Notes: generated from the sequence alone by a model not told the origin. Shown: positions 23,973 to 33,100, counted from the first letter of the stretch. The stretch is DNA of 64,000 nt from an uncultured Anaerolineae bacterium (GCA_905479495.1 CAJQMR010000002.1:461311-525310), one strand, 5' to 3'. Translations and numbers: made by a program.

Positions 23973-25307
23973 TTACGGCCGTACTTGCAAAATCTGCCCG
24001 GTACGGGCCACCACATACAGCTCCCCATTCACATCTTCGCCAAAGCTGTTAATGGGCAGGCCACTCTGGTGAACGATGGTGGATTCCCAACGGCCGTCTG
24101 GCTGTTGGAAGATGCCCCAGATAAGGCCGCTGCAAAAATCGGCCGCGAAATAGTTGCCGTACAGGCTCAAGAACTGCTGTCCCCGGTAAATATATCCCCC
24201 CGTAATGGAACAGCCCTGTGTATGATTATATTCAAAAACAGGCAAGACAAAGCTGGCTGGATTGCAGTTTGCCGTGTAGCAATGCTGGCCTTCCATGTTG
24301 TTCCAGCCCAGGTTCTGGCCGCCCGGTGTGCTCCCTGCCAGCCAATTTACTTCTTCCCAGGTGTTTTGCCCCACGTCGGCGATGAACAAATCATTGGTCA
24401 GCCGGTCGAAGCTAAAACGCCAGGGATTACGCAGGCCAATGGACCACACCTCTGGTCGTGCATTTGGATCATCCACAAACGGGTTGTCGGCCGGGATTGT
24501 GTAGCTGCCATCGGCGCTGTCTACGTCCAGCCGCAAAATGCTGCCCAGCAGGGTGCCCGGATTTTGCCCGTTGCCTTGCGGATCACCCTGGCTGCCGCCG
24601 TCGCCCATGCCAATGTACAAGTAACCATCCGGGCCAAAGGCAATCATGCCGCCGTTGTGGTTGGCAAAGGGTTGGGGAATCGTCAGCAGAATTTGCTCAC
24701 TGGTGGGATCTGCCACGTTGTGATCGCTGCTGACGCGGTAGCGGGCGATGTTGGTGTTGCCGTTCACATCTGTATAGTCCAGGAAGAAATAGCCGTTTTC
24801 CTGATAATTGGGATGAAAGGCCAGTCCCAGCAGACCTTGCTCGTTGCTGTTGGAGCCAACGGGGTCCAAAATATCCAAAAATGGGGTGGACAGCAGTTCG
24901 CCATTCTGGAAGATGCGGATAGTGCCGGCTTGTTCCACAATGAACAGCCGGTCGTCAAAGGCGTGGGTGACGTACAGCGGCTGAATGAGCCCGCTGATAA
25001 TTGGTTCCAGGCTGATGCTTTGTACGGGGTTTTCGGGAATGGGGGTGATGGTTGGCGTGGGAGTTGGTGGTGGCTCGGTGGGTGGGGTGTCGGTGGGAAC
25101 TGGTTCGGTGGGGGCGGCTTCTTCGGTGATGACGGGCGGCGGTGGTGGGGTGTTGGTGGAAGGAACGGCCGTATTTATCACGGGTGAGCCAAGGGTGGGG
25201 GCTGGGGAAACGGCCGTTTCTTCTGGTTCGCTACTCTGGCAGGCCGCCAAAGCGAGCAGGGCAAGAACAAAAACAAGGATAAATGATTTGCGCATATTAT
25301 TTCTCAT
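23973..25307 (-). CDS. Lipoprotein PQQ-dependent sugar dehydrogenase-like protein
   Basis: 444 residues from the ATG at 25307 with GAAGGG as ribosome site. A lipobox (LALLALAAC) and a long Pro/Thr linker (about residues 30-90) tether the propeller domain. The propeller shows RLFIVEQAGTIRIF, GLLGLAFHPNYQ, NHNGGMIAFGPDGYLYIGMGDGG, IGLRNPWRFSFDRL, ADVGQNTWEEVNW and ITGGYIYRGQQ. It is a paralogue of the protein at 21426-22775 but ends without the YLPLV tail (TGQILQVRP), consistent with anchoring by lipid instead. Its ribosome site is inside a hairpin (25313-25354), pointing to control at translation or attenuation. Confidence 0.9.
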   Translation of the reverse strand: MRNNMRKSFILVFVLALLALAACQSSEPEETAVSPAPTLGSPVINTAVPSTNTPPPPPVITEEAAPTEPVPTDTPPTEPPPTPTPTITPIPENPVQSISLEPIISGLIQPLYVTHAFDDRLFIVEQAGTIRIFQNGELLSTPFLDILDPVGSNSNEQGLLGLAFHPNYQENGYFFLDYTDVNGNTNIARYRVSSDHNVADPTSEQILLTIPQPFANHNGGMIAFGPDGYLYIGMGDGGSQGDPQGNGQNPGTLLGSILRLDVDSADGSYTIPADNPFVDDPNARPEVWSIGLRNPWRFSFDRLTNDLFIADVGQNTWEEVNWLAGSTPGGQNLGWNNMEGQHCYTANCNPASFVLPVFEYNHTQGCSITGGYIYRGQQFLSLYGNYFAADFCSGLIWGIFQQPDGRWESTIVHQSGLPINSFGEDVNGELYVVARTGQILQVRP

Positions 25308-25312
25308 AATAA

Positions 25313-25354
25313 AACCCTTCGCAGGGGAAGAATGGAGCCATGAAGCGAAGGGTT
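25313..25354 (-). promoter_or_regulatory. Leader hairpin covering the ribosome site
   Basis: On the minus strand AACCCTTCGC and GCGAAGGGTT (perfect 10 bp, 22-base loop) pair, burying the GAAGGG ribosome site of the lipoprotein dehydrogenase. TTATT follows directly, so it could also work as a weak intrinsic terminator just before the ATG. Confidence 0.5.
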
Positions 25355-25444
25355 CATCTGTCAATAAAGCTAAAATTTATACGCGCGTAAGTATAACACA
25401 GGACCACTTTTGCAATGGGACACTACTTAGAAACTAATAATCCA

Positions 25445-25481
25445 AATAAAAAGACCCACGAGCATCGGCTGTGGGTCTTTT
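25445..25481 (-). terminator. Rho-independent terminator of rmlB
   Basis: AAAAGACCCAC and GTGGGTCTTTT form an 11-bp stem with an 11-base loop. On the minus strand TTTTTATTTGG follows, after the rmlB stop at 25562. Confidence 0.85.
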
Positions 25482-25487
25482 AGAGCT

Positions 25488-25549
25488 AGGACTAGCAGTC
25501 CTGCTTTTTCGCTTTTGCGGACAAATTCATGAAAAGGACTGCCAGTCCT
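25488..25549. repeat. Two AGGACTnnCAGTCCT palindromes
   Basis: AGGACTAGCAGTCCT (25488-25502) and AGGACTGCCAGTCCT (25535-25549), 15 bp each, 32 bases apart between rmlB and its terminator. They can also pair with each other into one larger hairpin. Confidence 0.6.
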
Positions 25550-25561
25550 AATGAAACAAAA

Positions 25562-26584
25562 CTATTTTTCGGTTTGCCAACGGTGACCGTACTGCTTTTC
25601 GTAATATTCTTTAAACTCGCCGGACTTAATTTTACGCCACCACCATTCATTTTCACGGTACCAAACGGCCGTTTTGGCCACCGCTTCCGCCGAGGTGTGT
25701 TTTGGTTCCCAGCCCAGCGCCTTAATCTTGTCGATGTTTAAACTATAGCGGCGGTCGTGCCCTTCCCGATCTTTTACATGTTGAATCAACGCTTTGGGAC
25801 GATTGAGTGTTTCTAGCAAAATTTCCACCATCTGCACATTTTCCATTTCTTCGCCCGTGCCGATGTTGTACGCTTCACCCAGTTTTCCTTTATGCAGCAC
25901 CAGATCAATCGCTTCGCAATGGTCCAGCACGTATTGATATTCGCGCATCTGACGGCCGTCCCCATACAGCGGCAGCCGCTCTTCGTCGATGGCGTTGGTG
26001 GCAAAGAGGGGTACCACTTTTTCCGGGTATTGGAATGGGCCAATATTGTTGGAACCACGCGTAATCGTTACCGGCAGACCGTAGGTGATGAAATAGGCAT
26101 TCACCAGCAGATCGCCGCTGGCCTTGCTGGCCGCGTAAGGACTGCGGGGGTCCAGCTTGTCGGTTTCTACACTGGAATACCCTTCAGGGATATGGCCGTA
26201 CACCTCGTCGGTGGAGATTTGGTGGTAGCGTAAGCCGTGCTTTTTCGCCGCTTCCAGCAGCACGTAGGTGCCGTAAACGCCGGTCTGGATAAAGGCATCC
26301 GGGTTCATGATGGAGCGATCGACGTGGGTTTCGGCAGCAAAGTTGACGATGGTGTCGGCCTCATACTTCAGGATCGTGGCCTCAACCGTTTCGGCGTCGC
26401 AAATGTCGCCCTGAACAAAGCTGTAGCGCGGATCGTCTTTGACATCCAGCAGGTTATCCAGGTTCCCGGCATAGGTGAGCTTGTCGTAAACGATAATGTT
26501 GTAATTGTCGTATTTTTTCAGCATGTGGAGGACAAAGTTGGCACCGATGAAGCCAGCGCCACCTGTCACGATGATATTTTTCAC
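25562..26584 (-). CDS. rmlB: dTDP-glucose 4,6-dehydratase
   Basis: 340 residues, full length for the family. The NAD-binding motif TGGAGFIGANF is at the start, and the active site shows STDEVYGHIPEG (Asp-Glu pair) and YAASKASGD (Tyr-x3-Lys). ETHVDRSI and TRGSNNIGPFQYPEK are RmlB hallmarks. It converts dTDP-glucose to dTDP-4-keto-6-deoxyglucose, the first committed step to dTDP-rhamnose and other deoxysugars. No rmlA, rmlC or rmlD lies beside it, so the rest of the pathway must be elsewhere. It is monocistronic, with a good terminator. Confidence 0.95.
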   Translation of the reverse strand: MKNIIVTGGAGFIGANFVLHMLKKYDNYNIIVYDKLTYAGNLDNLLDVKDDPRYSFVQGDICDAETVEATILKYEADTIVNFAAETHVDRSIMNPDAFIQTGVYGTYVLLEAAKKHGLRYHQISTDEVYGHIPEGYSSVETDKLDPRSPYAASKASGDLLVNAYFITYGLPVTITRGSNNIGPFQYPEKVVPLFATNAIDEERLPLYGDGRQMREYQYVLDHCEAIDLVLHKGKLGEAYNIGTGEEMENVQMVEILLETLNRPKALIQHVKDREGHDRRYSLNIDKIKALGWEPKHTSAEAVAKTAVWYRENEWWWRKIKSGEFKEYYEKQYGHRWQTEK

Positions 26585-26869
26585 AAGTAGACCCCTTTTG
26601 GTTCCTTTGCAGGAGTTTTTGAATGGATTACGTTCTTTTTAATGAGATTGCCATTGTAACGAAGGCTGTTTGCCCAGCCAAGGTACGGTTGTGCTATACT
26701 TTTCCTACGCTGACGGATGAACGTGTTTTTCGATGATCATCCTGGCGCGGGCATCCGCCCAACGGCCGTATCGACACCATACGCTACTTGATAAACCATT
26801 CGTATTTCCTTACGATCAGTCCTTGGTAAGTTCAATAAATTTTGCAACCAAATATTTTGGAGGGTCTTC

Positions 26870-28486
26870 ATGGCGCAACAGTTCAATTATCTTTTTGTCA
26901 GCGACTTCCACTTGAGCGAAGGACGCAATCCGGCCAGTGGGCTGATTCATCGCAATGAAGATTTTTTTCAGGACGTGCCATTTGCCCAATTTTTAGCCCA
27001 TCACGTGAAGTTGAGCCGCCGGGAAACGGCCGTTGAATACCACAACATCCCCTGGAAACTGGTGATCAACGGTGACATCTTCGACTTTTTGCAAGTGATC
27101 TCTCTGCCTGAAGAGGGTGCCGAGTTATTTGGTGTGAAGGGCGTGCGCACGCACGCCGACCTGCGCGAAAATGACCGCAAATTTGGTCTGGGCACTTCCT
27201 CGCCCGAAATTGTGTGGAAAGTGACCCAGATTGCCAAAGGTCATCCTACCTTTTTCCAGGCGCTGGCCTGGTTTGTGGCCCAGCCGGGCAATGAGCTGGT
27301 GCTGATGAAGGGCAACCACGACATTGAACTGTATTGGCCGGAGGTGCAGATGCGGCTGCGGCATCTGCTGCAAAAAGCGTACCAGGATTGGTGGGCAACG
27401 GCCGTTCCTGGCGATGATCAAGCCCTTCTGACCCATTTTGATGACTTGCCCGAGGCACTTAGCCTGGAAACGCTGCAAAAACAGCTCCGTTTCCCGCCCT
27501 CATTTTTGTACGAGCCAGGGTTGTTCTATGCTGAACATGGTTGCCAGTTTGAGCCAGCCAATGCCTTCCGCAACTTTGAAGACCCCCGCTTGACGCCCAC
27601 AAAAGAATTTACCGATGCGGCTAACTATATTGAGTTACCCTCTGGGTCCCTCTTTGTGCGTTACTTTTTCAATAACGTAGAGCATATTCATCCCTTTGCC
27701 GATAATATGAAGCCCATCTCTCGCTATGTATTTTGGCTGCTGCGCCATGCACCGGGAGAACTCACTACCTTTGTTTGGAAGCTGCTGCCGCAGTACCTGC
27801 GCGCACGGCGCGAGGTGAACAAAAAGCTGAAGCGTCGTGAGCATGAACCGCCTCAGGCCGAAGTGGCGGATCCCTTTCTGAAAGCAGTCCACGATATTCA
27901 AACCCACAGCCGGGAAGCAATTTCCACTTCTACCTGGCGAACGGTTTTGCGACTGGGCGGCAGCGTGCTGCTGGGGCTGTTAGCCGTTGTGCTGCTCTTC
28001 GTGGCAGTGCGGGTGATTGCCTTGGGCGTTTACTGGCCAGCTGTGATTGCCGTGCTGCTGGCGCTTGTGTTTGGCTATACGGCTACCGGCATGATGCAAT
28101 CGTTGGATCATTTGCTGGAGGGGCATTATCTGTTTACTGGGGCGGGGCGCATCGCTCGTTTACTCAATGGGGGGACGCATCCTGGCTATGACAGCGTGCG
28201 TTACTTCGTTTTTGGTCATGATCACGCGGCTAACGCCCGTGCTTTGCCCGCGACTGATAAAGATCGCCCTAACTTCCGCCAATGGTACGTGAACACCGGT
28301 GCCTGGGTACCTGTCTTTAGCGAATCAGAGCGGTTGCTGCGGGCGGATGAACAGCTCACCTTTTTGCGCTTGGTTCCAGGTCGCGTGCAGCATAGCGATG
28401 AGACCCAAAACCAGGACATGCCGGAGCTGTTGCAATGGTCGGCTCAAGCCAACGCGCCGATGGAAGTGCGGCTGTTTGATGAATGA
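26870..28486 (+). CDS. Calcineurin-like metallophosphoesterase with membrane segments
   Basis: 538 residues; TTTGGAGGGTCTTC precedes the ATG. The metal motifs are in order: VSDFHLSEG, INGDIFDFLQ, MKGNHDIELYW, YAEHGCQ and, far downstream, FGHDHAAN. Two hydrophobic stretches (about residues 362-410) sit between the last two motifs, so the catalytic domain is interrupted by a membrane hairpin and both halves must lie on the same side. The fold is that of UDP-diacylglucosamine/cyclic-nucleotide-like phosphoesterases; the substrate is unknown. Neighbours give no clear pathway. Confidence 0.85.
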   Translation: MAQQFNYLFVSDFHLSEGRNPASGLIHRNEDFFQDVPFAQFLAHHVKLSRRETAVEYHNIPWKLVINGDIFDFLQVISLPEEGAELFGVKGVRTHADLRENDRKFGLGTSSPEIVWKVTQIAKGHPTFFQALAWFVAQPGNELVLMKGNHDIELYWPEVQMRLRHLLQKAYQDWWATAVPGDDQALLTHFDDLPEALSLETLQKQLRFPPSFLYEPGLFYAEHGCQFEPANAFRNFEDPRLTPTKEFTDAANYIELPSGSLFVRYFFNNVEHIHPFADNMKPISRYVFWLLRHAPGELTTFVWKLLPQYLRARREVNKKLKRREHEPPQAEVADPFLKAVHDIQTHSREAISTSTWRTVLRLGGSVLLGLLAVVLLFVAVRVIALGVYWPAVIAVLLALVFGYTATGMMQSLDHLLEGHYLFTGAGRIARLLNGGTHPGYDSVRYFVFGHDHAANARALPATDKDRPNFRQWYVNTGAWVPVFSESERLLRADEQLTFLRLVPGRVQHSDETQNQDMPELLQWSAQANAPMEVRLFDE

Positions 28487-28493
28487 CGATCGG

Positions 28494-28556
28494 TGAAAGG
28501 TGATAAGTGAAAAGTGAAAGTGTGACCCACTTTTTACTTTTCACTTTTTACTGTCT
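28494..28556. repeat. GTGAAAAGTGAAA-type repeat
   Basis: GTGAAAGGTGATAAGTGAAA units followed by inverted TTTTTACTTTTCACTTTTTA units, forming an A/T-rich hairpin between converging genes. It encodes the last residues of NudC (HSETVKSEK). Confidence 0.65.
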
Positions 28557-29385
28557 CACTGTGCCGGTAGACAAAGTCATCTACCAACCGTCGGGCAATG
28601 CTCATGCTGGAGGGCAGGTTTGGCAGTGTGCCCACGGTGAACCATTGCGCGTCCTCGATTTCTTCTTCCTCTAACACAATGTCGCCACTGGCGTATTCGG
28701 CCGTAAAGCCAACCATCAGCGAGTTGGGGAAGGGCCAGGGCTGACTGCCAAAGTAGTGCACGTTTTTTAAACGCAGCCCCACTTCTTCAAACACTTCCCG
28801 ATGCACACAATCTTCCAGCGTTTCGCCTGGTTCCACAAAGCCAGCCAGCACGCTGTACCAGCCGCGTCGCCAACGGCCGTTCCGCGCCAGCAGCAAATGA
28901 GATACCCCATCAATTACCCGGTCTATGCGCACAATAATGGCCGGAGAAATGCGCGGATAGGTAATGAGGCCGCAGTTGGGGCACTTCTTGGCCCGCTCGT
29001 GGTCCAAAATATCATTGGGGGTGGCGCAGCGGCTGCAAAATTGATGGGTGCGGTCCCAATCAATAATTTGCACAGCGCGCCCAGCCAGCCACAAATGATC
29101 GGTGGGCAGCCGGTTAAACAGCTGGCGCAGCCCGGCAAACTGCATGCCATCCGGTGGTTCAGTTGCCTCGGCTACCTCGGCGGTGAAGCAGTGAATCTTT
29201 GTTTCCCCTTCAATCCAGCCCAAATAATGCTGCCGCAGCAATGGCAGGTCGTGGGTGGCTTGGGGGAGTACGGCCGTTTCCCCTTCATCCAGCACCAGCA
29301 AATCAGCCCCACGAAAGATAAACCAGAAGGCCGGGGTGTTGTTTTCAGTTGGGGGTGTGACGGCGGGGGAGAATGATAAGCTCAT
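28534..29385 (-). CDS. nudC: NADH pyrophosphatase (NudC-type Nudix hydrolase)
   Basis: 283 residues from the ATG at 29385 (GGAGC upstream; the longer frame to 29439 lacks support). An amino-terminal NUDIX-like domain is followed by a zinc ribbon (CSRCATPN...CPNCGLITYPR), the Nudix box (GFVEPGETLEDCVHREVFEEVGL split around residue 190) and the NudC-specific SQPWPFPNSLM. NudC cleaves NADH to NMNH and AMP and can remove NAD caps from RNA. The last residues are written by a repeat, so the carboxyl tail is likely variable between relatives. Confidence 0.93.
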   Translation of the reverse strand: MSLSFSPAVTPPTENNTPAFWFIFRGADLLVLDEGETAVLPQATHDLPLLRQHYLGWIEGETKIHCFTAEVAEATEPPDGMQFAGLRQLFNRLPTDHLWLAGRAVQIIDWDRTHQFCSRCATPNDILDHERAKKCPNCGLITYPRISPAIIVRIDRVIDGVSHLLLARNGRWRRGWYSVLAGFVEPGETLEDCVHREVFEEVGLRLKNVHYFGSQPWPFPNSLMVGFTAEYASGDIVLEEEEIEDAQWFTVGTLPNLPSSMSIARRLVDDFVYRHSETVKSEK

Positions 29386-29446
29386 GATTGCTCCAGAGAA
29401 TGAAATAGGTAATTGTCCACGAATCACCTGATTACTCAATTAGTCG

Positions 29447-30403
29447 TTACGGATAAGAGGATGGTGTGTTGGTGGCCGTTGGTGCCGGTGACGTGGGCTC
29501 AGGGTATCCGCCAGGCGTGGCTGTGACCAATGATGACGTGGTTGGTGTGGGAACGGCCGTACCACTGCCAGGCGTGCCGCTGGGCGTTGGCGTGGCGGTG
29601 CTGGTGGGCGTGCCGGGTATGCTTGTCGGTGTGCCGGGGCCGCTGGTGGGCGTGGCTAATGTGCCTGTGGCGGTGCTGGTCGGGGTGGCGGTTGGTGTGT
29701 TGGTTACGGCCGTTCCGCCCTCAAACGTCGGCGTGCTGCTGGGGGTACTCACCACCACCGTGCTCACAATAGTGACGTTGGGGATGGGTGTGCCAATAGC
29801 CGGTGGTCCCCCAGCCGTTGTTGGCGTGGCTGTGCCAGGGAACGGCGGGGGCGTGATGGAAAGAACGGAGACAGGTGTGGAAGTTCCCGCCATCAACGGG
29901 TTCGGCTGCACAATTTGCTCCACTTCCAGATACCACAGCCCAGAAGGTGGCTCCTTGCCGCAGCCTGCCGGGCCAGGATAGCGTCGCCAGATGCCTTGCA
30001 ATGTCATCTGTGTGTTGGGGGCAATGATAGGCAGGACAATCGCCTCAAAGCCGCGTGCGTTAAGCTGCAACCCTTCAGCCACCAGCCCCCATTGGATGCG
30101 AGGGCCGTTGAACAGCTCACAATCCACCGGCTCCAGGCGCAAATAGTTGCCGCTAACCTGGATGCGCTTGTTGCTGTACTCGGCCGGATTGTCGTTCAGG
30201 GCATCAAAATCTACCAGCAGGGGTTGGCCGTTGATGGTAACGTTGAGGGGCGTGCTTTCTTCCTGCAGCGGTTTCAACGGCCGTGAACCGCTCAAGGCCA
30301 CTACCAGCCAGATCAGCAGCAAAAGCAGCAAACCAGCCACCAGCCACCAGCGGGGGCTGGCTGTTGTTGTTTGTTCTGTTTCCAGGCTGGCTTGTTCACT
30401 CAT
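29447..30403 (-). CDS. Single-pass membrane protein with Thr/Pro-rich tail
   Basis: 318 residues: a cytoplasmic head, one helix (WWLVAGLLLLLLIWLVVAL), then a globular region of about 120 residues (NGQPLLVDFDALNDNPAEYSNKRIQVSG, with two conserved-looking Cys) that recalls OB-fold or DUF-type cell-surface domains, and finally about 130 residues of low-complexity Thr/Pro/Ser/Gly repeats (TPTxT). The tail looks like an extracellular stalk or a glycosylation target. No enzyme motif is seen. It lies between nudC and the AT-rich membrane protein gene with no overlap. Confidence 0.7.
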   Translation of the reverse strand: MSEQASLETEQTTTASPRWWLVAGLLLLLLIWLVVALSGSRPLKPLQEESTPLNVTINGQPLLVDFDALNDNPAEYSNKRIQVSGNYLRLEPVDCELFNGPRIQWGLVAEGLQLNARGFEAIVLPIIAPNTQMTLQGIWRRYPGPAGCGKEPPSGLWYLEVEQIVQPNPLMAGTSTPVSVLSITPPPFPGTATPTTAGGPPAIGTPIPNVTIVSTVVVSTPSSTPTFEGGTAVTNTPTATPTSTATGTLATPTSGPGTPTSIPGTPTSTATPTPSGTPGSGTAVPTPTTSSLVTATPGGYPEPTSPAPTATNTPSSYP

Positions 30404-30432
30404 AAAAAATATCTTTCAAAGATTTCACAGAC

Positions 30433-31053
30433 TCAAAAGCTTGATAAGCGAGTTTTTCTTATTGAGATACTCCCACCAATTAAAATACCAATTAATAAGC
30501 CAATAATAGAACTTAAAAGGGTCCAAACTAAATCAACAAAGGATGAGTATCTTGACCAATAGTGCAAACTATCGTCTGCATAAAGAACATAACACCGTTT
30601 GTCACTAGCCAACGCATGTTCAAAGTCTACCCCAACGCTATCTTTGATTTCTCGAAAATAAAAAGGTGGCGGTCGGTGGACCCAATCATTGCACGGCAAG
30701 GATTTAAAAGGAGATATTGAGGTATCCGCTGTATTTGCATCGATTTGGATCCAATTTTGTTGCTGAAAAGAGAAGAAATTACCATCAGAATCTTTCAAGA
30801 TAACATTATTGTTTGAAGGGTCATCATCAAGATCAATGGAAAAATCAACTGCTACAATTTCGCTTATAATTTGACCTGATGTGTCGAGCTTTAAATGTTG
30901 CCAGGGAGGTAGAAATTTAGATATCAGTAAAAATCCAATTACCGTCCCAACAATACCTCCTAATAAACCAAAACCGCTTGCCACCAAAAAAATATACAAA
31001 CGTGGTTTTCTTACAGCCAAATTTTTATTCTGGTTCTTCAAACCTTGATCCAT
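30433..31053 (-). CDS. Two-helix membrane protein, AT-rich, unknown
   Basis: 206 residues from the ATG at 31053; the longer open frame to 31281 runs through a repeat and into the neighbouring gene and is discarded. Helices lie at about residues 20-42 and 176-198, leaving a 130-residue extracytoplasmic loop with two Cys (LPCNDW, KRCYVLY). No family is recognised. Base composition is clearly lower in G+C than the neighbours, no ACGGCCGT palindrome is present in the gene, and no ribosome site is visible; these suggest a recent arrival. Confidence 0.55.
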   Translation of the reverse strand: MDQGLKNQNKNLAVRKPRLYIFLVASGFGLLGGIVGTVIGFLLISKFLPPWQHLKLDTSGQIISEIVAVDFSIDLDDDPSNNNVILKDSDGNFFSFQQQNWIQIDANTADTSISPFKSLPCNDWVHRPPPFYFREIKDSVGVDFEHALASDKRCYVLYADDSLHYWSRYSSFVDLVWTLLSSIIGLLIGILIGGSISIRKTRLSSF

Positions 31054-31076
31054 GGCAATAAAGAAACTACTCGATC

Positions 31077-31147
31077 TGTCATTCCCGCGAAAGCGGGAAT
31101 CCACAGTGGTGATGAAATATGGATACCCGCCTGCGCGGGCATGACAT
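31077..31147. repeat. Dispersed inverted repeat with CCCGC arms
   Basis: TGTCATTCCCGC and GCGGGCATGACA are the outer arms; ATTCCCGC GAAA GCGGGAAT and CCCGCCTGCGCGGG are inner hairpins. It lies directly upstream of the AT-rich membrane protein gene. Confidence 0.65.
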
Positions 31148-31195
31148 CTGTTATGGCAAAAAATCTTTTTAATCTGCGAAATCTTTGATGAAAAA

Positions 31196-33100
31196 TCATC
31201 TCTGCCAAAAGCGGTTGAGCGCGGCAGTAGTGGGCAGTTTAGGCCAGCGGGTGCCGCGATGGTGGACCCACCACTCGACAATCAGCACAACCACGGCGAT
31301 GGCCAGCAGCCAGGGCCACAGTTCACGCTGGCCGACGTCGCCTTCATCTTCGGTTTCCACCTGAGTTTGCCCAATTTGTAAACTGTCCACCGGACGAATG
31401 GCCGACTCTGCCGGACTAAACAGGTTCACGGCAAAGCTGCCTGCCGGTCTGTCCGCCGCCGCGTCGCGCAGCAGCACCGTGTACAAACCGGGCGTGTCCG
31501 TTTCCGTGAAGAACAAATCTTCTTCACCCACCTCGGCCGTCCAGCGGCTGCCGTCTGGTTTTTGTACGAGAACGGCCGTACTGCTGGCCCCTGGCACCAC
31601 CGCAACCGGATCACCCGGCTGGAGTCCTGTGGGCGCATCAAAGGCCCGGCCGGGGCTAAGCCAGCCCGTAATATTAGCCATTAAGATGGGAAATGCAATT
31701 TGCAGCGGCAAATCAGAATCGCGCAGGTCAAAAGTGAGGATGGCAATGCGGTGCCCATTTTGCTCGCCAATTTGCACCAGCGGCCCGCCTTCGGCCTGCA
31801 CCAGCGTCTGGGCCCACGGGGCGGAAACTTGCTTGGCCTGGCGCACATCCACCTCATCCCAGGCCACAAATTGTAGCAGCGGTGACTCCTCCAGCCGCGT
31901 CGTCACCGTGTTGGAGAAGGTGCCCGTCACGCTGAACAAGCCGCCTTCACCGCCTGCTTGCGGATTGATGATGAGCATGTCGGCCGTTGGCGGTGGATCG
32001 GGCAGGGGGACGCCGTCAAAAATAACGAGGTCGTAGTCAAATTCGGCCGTTTCTGGATCGAGCAAGTCAGAGTCGGGCGGCACTTTAAACGCTTCCACGC
32101 CGGGCAAAACGGTAAACACCTGCTCCAAAAACAGATTGCCTTCGGTCACCAGCAGGGTGCGGTTGCTGACGCCACCCTCATGCACGGCCCAGGCCACATC
32201 GTCCAGTGGCAAAAAGTCGCCCGCATTGTCGCTTAAATGAGCCTGGATGGTGGCCGTGCCGGGCGGCAAATCCCAGGTGACATTGACGCTGCTGCCTGCG
32301 GGCACCGTCAGGCGGCGCGAATCAAACAGCGTGCCGTCCAGATCGATGCTGAGCAGCGTTTCTCGATCAATCAGCCCCTCATTTTGCACGCTGGCAAAAA
32401 GCTGAATGCCGTCTTCTGTTTCTCGCGTGGCCAGGGCGGTGATGGCTAAATTCTCGCCGCTATCGCCGATGGGCAAATAAATGTACTCTACAGGCAGCGG
32501 GGGCAAATCATCCGGCAGGCCACCATCGGAAACAATGACGATGCGGGCGTCACGGAAGCCTTGGGCCGCCCCGGTGGCCAGGGCAAAGGCGGCGTTCCAG
32601 GCAGCGGGTGCGGGGTCGGCTTGAACAGCTTCAAGGGCGCGCTGAAGCTGGGTGCGGTCGCTGCTGGCGGCAGCCACCACGGTGGGCGTCTGGCCCACTT
32701 TGATGAGCGTTAGCTGGCTGCTGCCGCTGAGGTCGTTGATGAGTTGAGAGACTTCGGCTTTGGCGGCGTCAAAGCGAGTAGGTGCCACGTCGGTGGCCTG
32801 CATGGAGGCGGAGGCATCGAGCAAAACAACGACGCTGCCGCTGATGATGGAAGGCGAAGGGAGAAACGGCCGTGCCAGAGCAAACACCAGCGCGGCCAAA
32901 ATAATCAGCTGCAGGATGAGCAGCAGGTTGCGGCGTAATTTTTGCCAGGGGGCGTTGGCTTCGCGGTCGCGCAGCAGCTTTTGCCAGAGCAGGGTGCTGC
33001 TCACCATCACCTCGCGCCGCCGCAGCCGCAGCATGTAGAGGATGATAATTGGCCCGGCCAGCAGGCCCAGCAAAAGGAAGAGGGGCGTTAAAAAAGACAC
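31196..33100 (-). CDS. BatA-type vWA membrane protein
   Basis: 634 residues. It begins with the BatA amino-terminal signature (FLTPLFLLLGLLAGPIIILYMLRLRRR) and a second helix (LLLILQLIILAALVFALARPF), then a vWA domain with an incomplete MIDAS (LLDASASM, later VSDGG). A large extracytoplasmic beta-rich region follows, and a third helix near residue 595 closes the protein. Such proteins work with MoxR ATPases and DUF58 proteins, encoded 2-5 kb upstream here on the same strand. They are thought to help assemble or load metal into cell-surface complexes, but the client is unknown. Confidence 0.87.
   Translation of the reverse strand: MSFLTPLFLLLGLLAGPIIILYMLRLRRREVMVSSTLLWQKLLRDREANAPWQKLRRNLLLILQLIILAALVFALARPFLPSPSIISGSVVVLLDASASMQATDVAPTRFDAAKAEVSQLINDLSGSSQLTLIKVGQTPTVVAAASSDRTQLQRALEAVQADPAPAAWNAAFALATGAAQGFRDARIVIVSDGGLPDDLPPLPVEYIYLPIGDSGENLAITALATRETEDGIQLFASVQNEGLIDRETLLSIDLDGTLFDSRRLTVPAGSSVNVTWDLPPGTATIQAHLSDNAGDFLPLDDVAWAVHEGGVSNRTLLVTEGNLFLEQVFTVLPGVEAFKVPPDSDLLDPETAEFDYDLVIFDGVPLPDPPPTADMLIINPQAGGEGGLFSVTGTFSNTVTTRLEESPLLQFVAWDEVDVRQAKQVSAPWAQTLVQAEGGPLVQIGEQNGHRIAILTFDLRDSDLPLQIAFPILMANITGWLSPGRAFDAPTGLQPGDPVAVVPGASSTAVLVQKPDGSRWTAEVGEEDLFFTETDTPGLYTVLLRDAAADRPAGSFAVNLFSPAESAIRPVDSLQIGQTQVETEDEGDVGQRELWPWLLAIAVVVLIVEWWVHHRGTRWPKLPTTAALNRFWQR

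Noticed and set aside
23985..25187. 400-codon plus-strand frame opposite the lipoprotein dehydrogenase
   Set aside because: Low-complexity translation of the antisense of a Pro/Thr linker and propeller repeats; the minus-strand protein has clear motifs, lipobox and ribosome site.
25488..25549. Paired AGGACT palindromes as a recombination attachment site
   Set aside because: No integrase or mobile gene is near; better explained as a dispersed repeat or hairpin.
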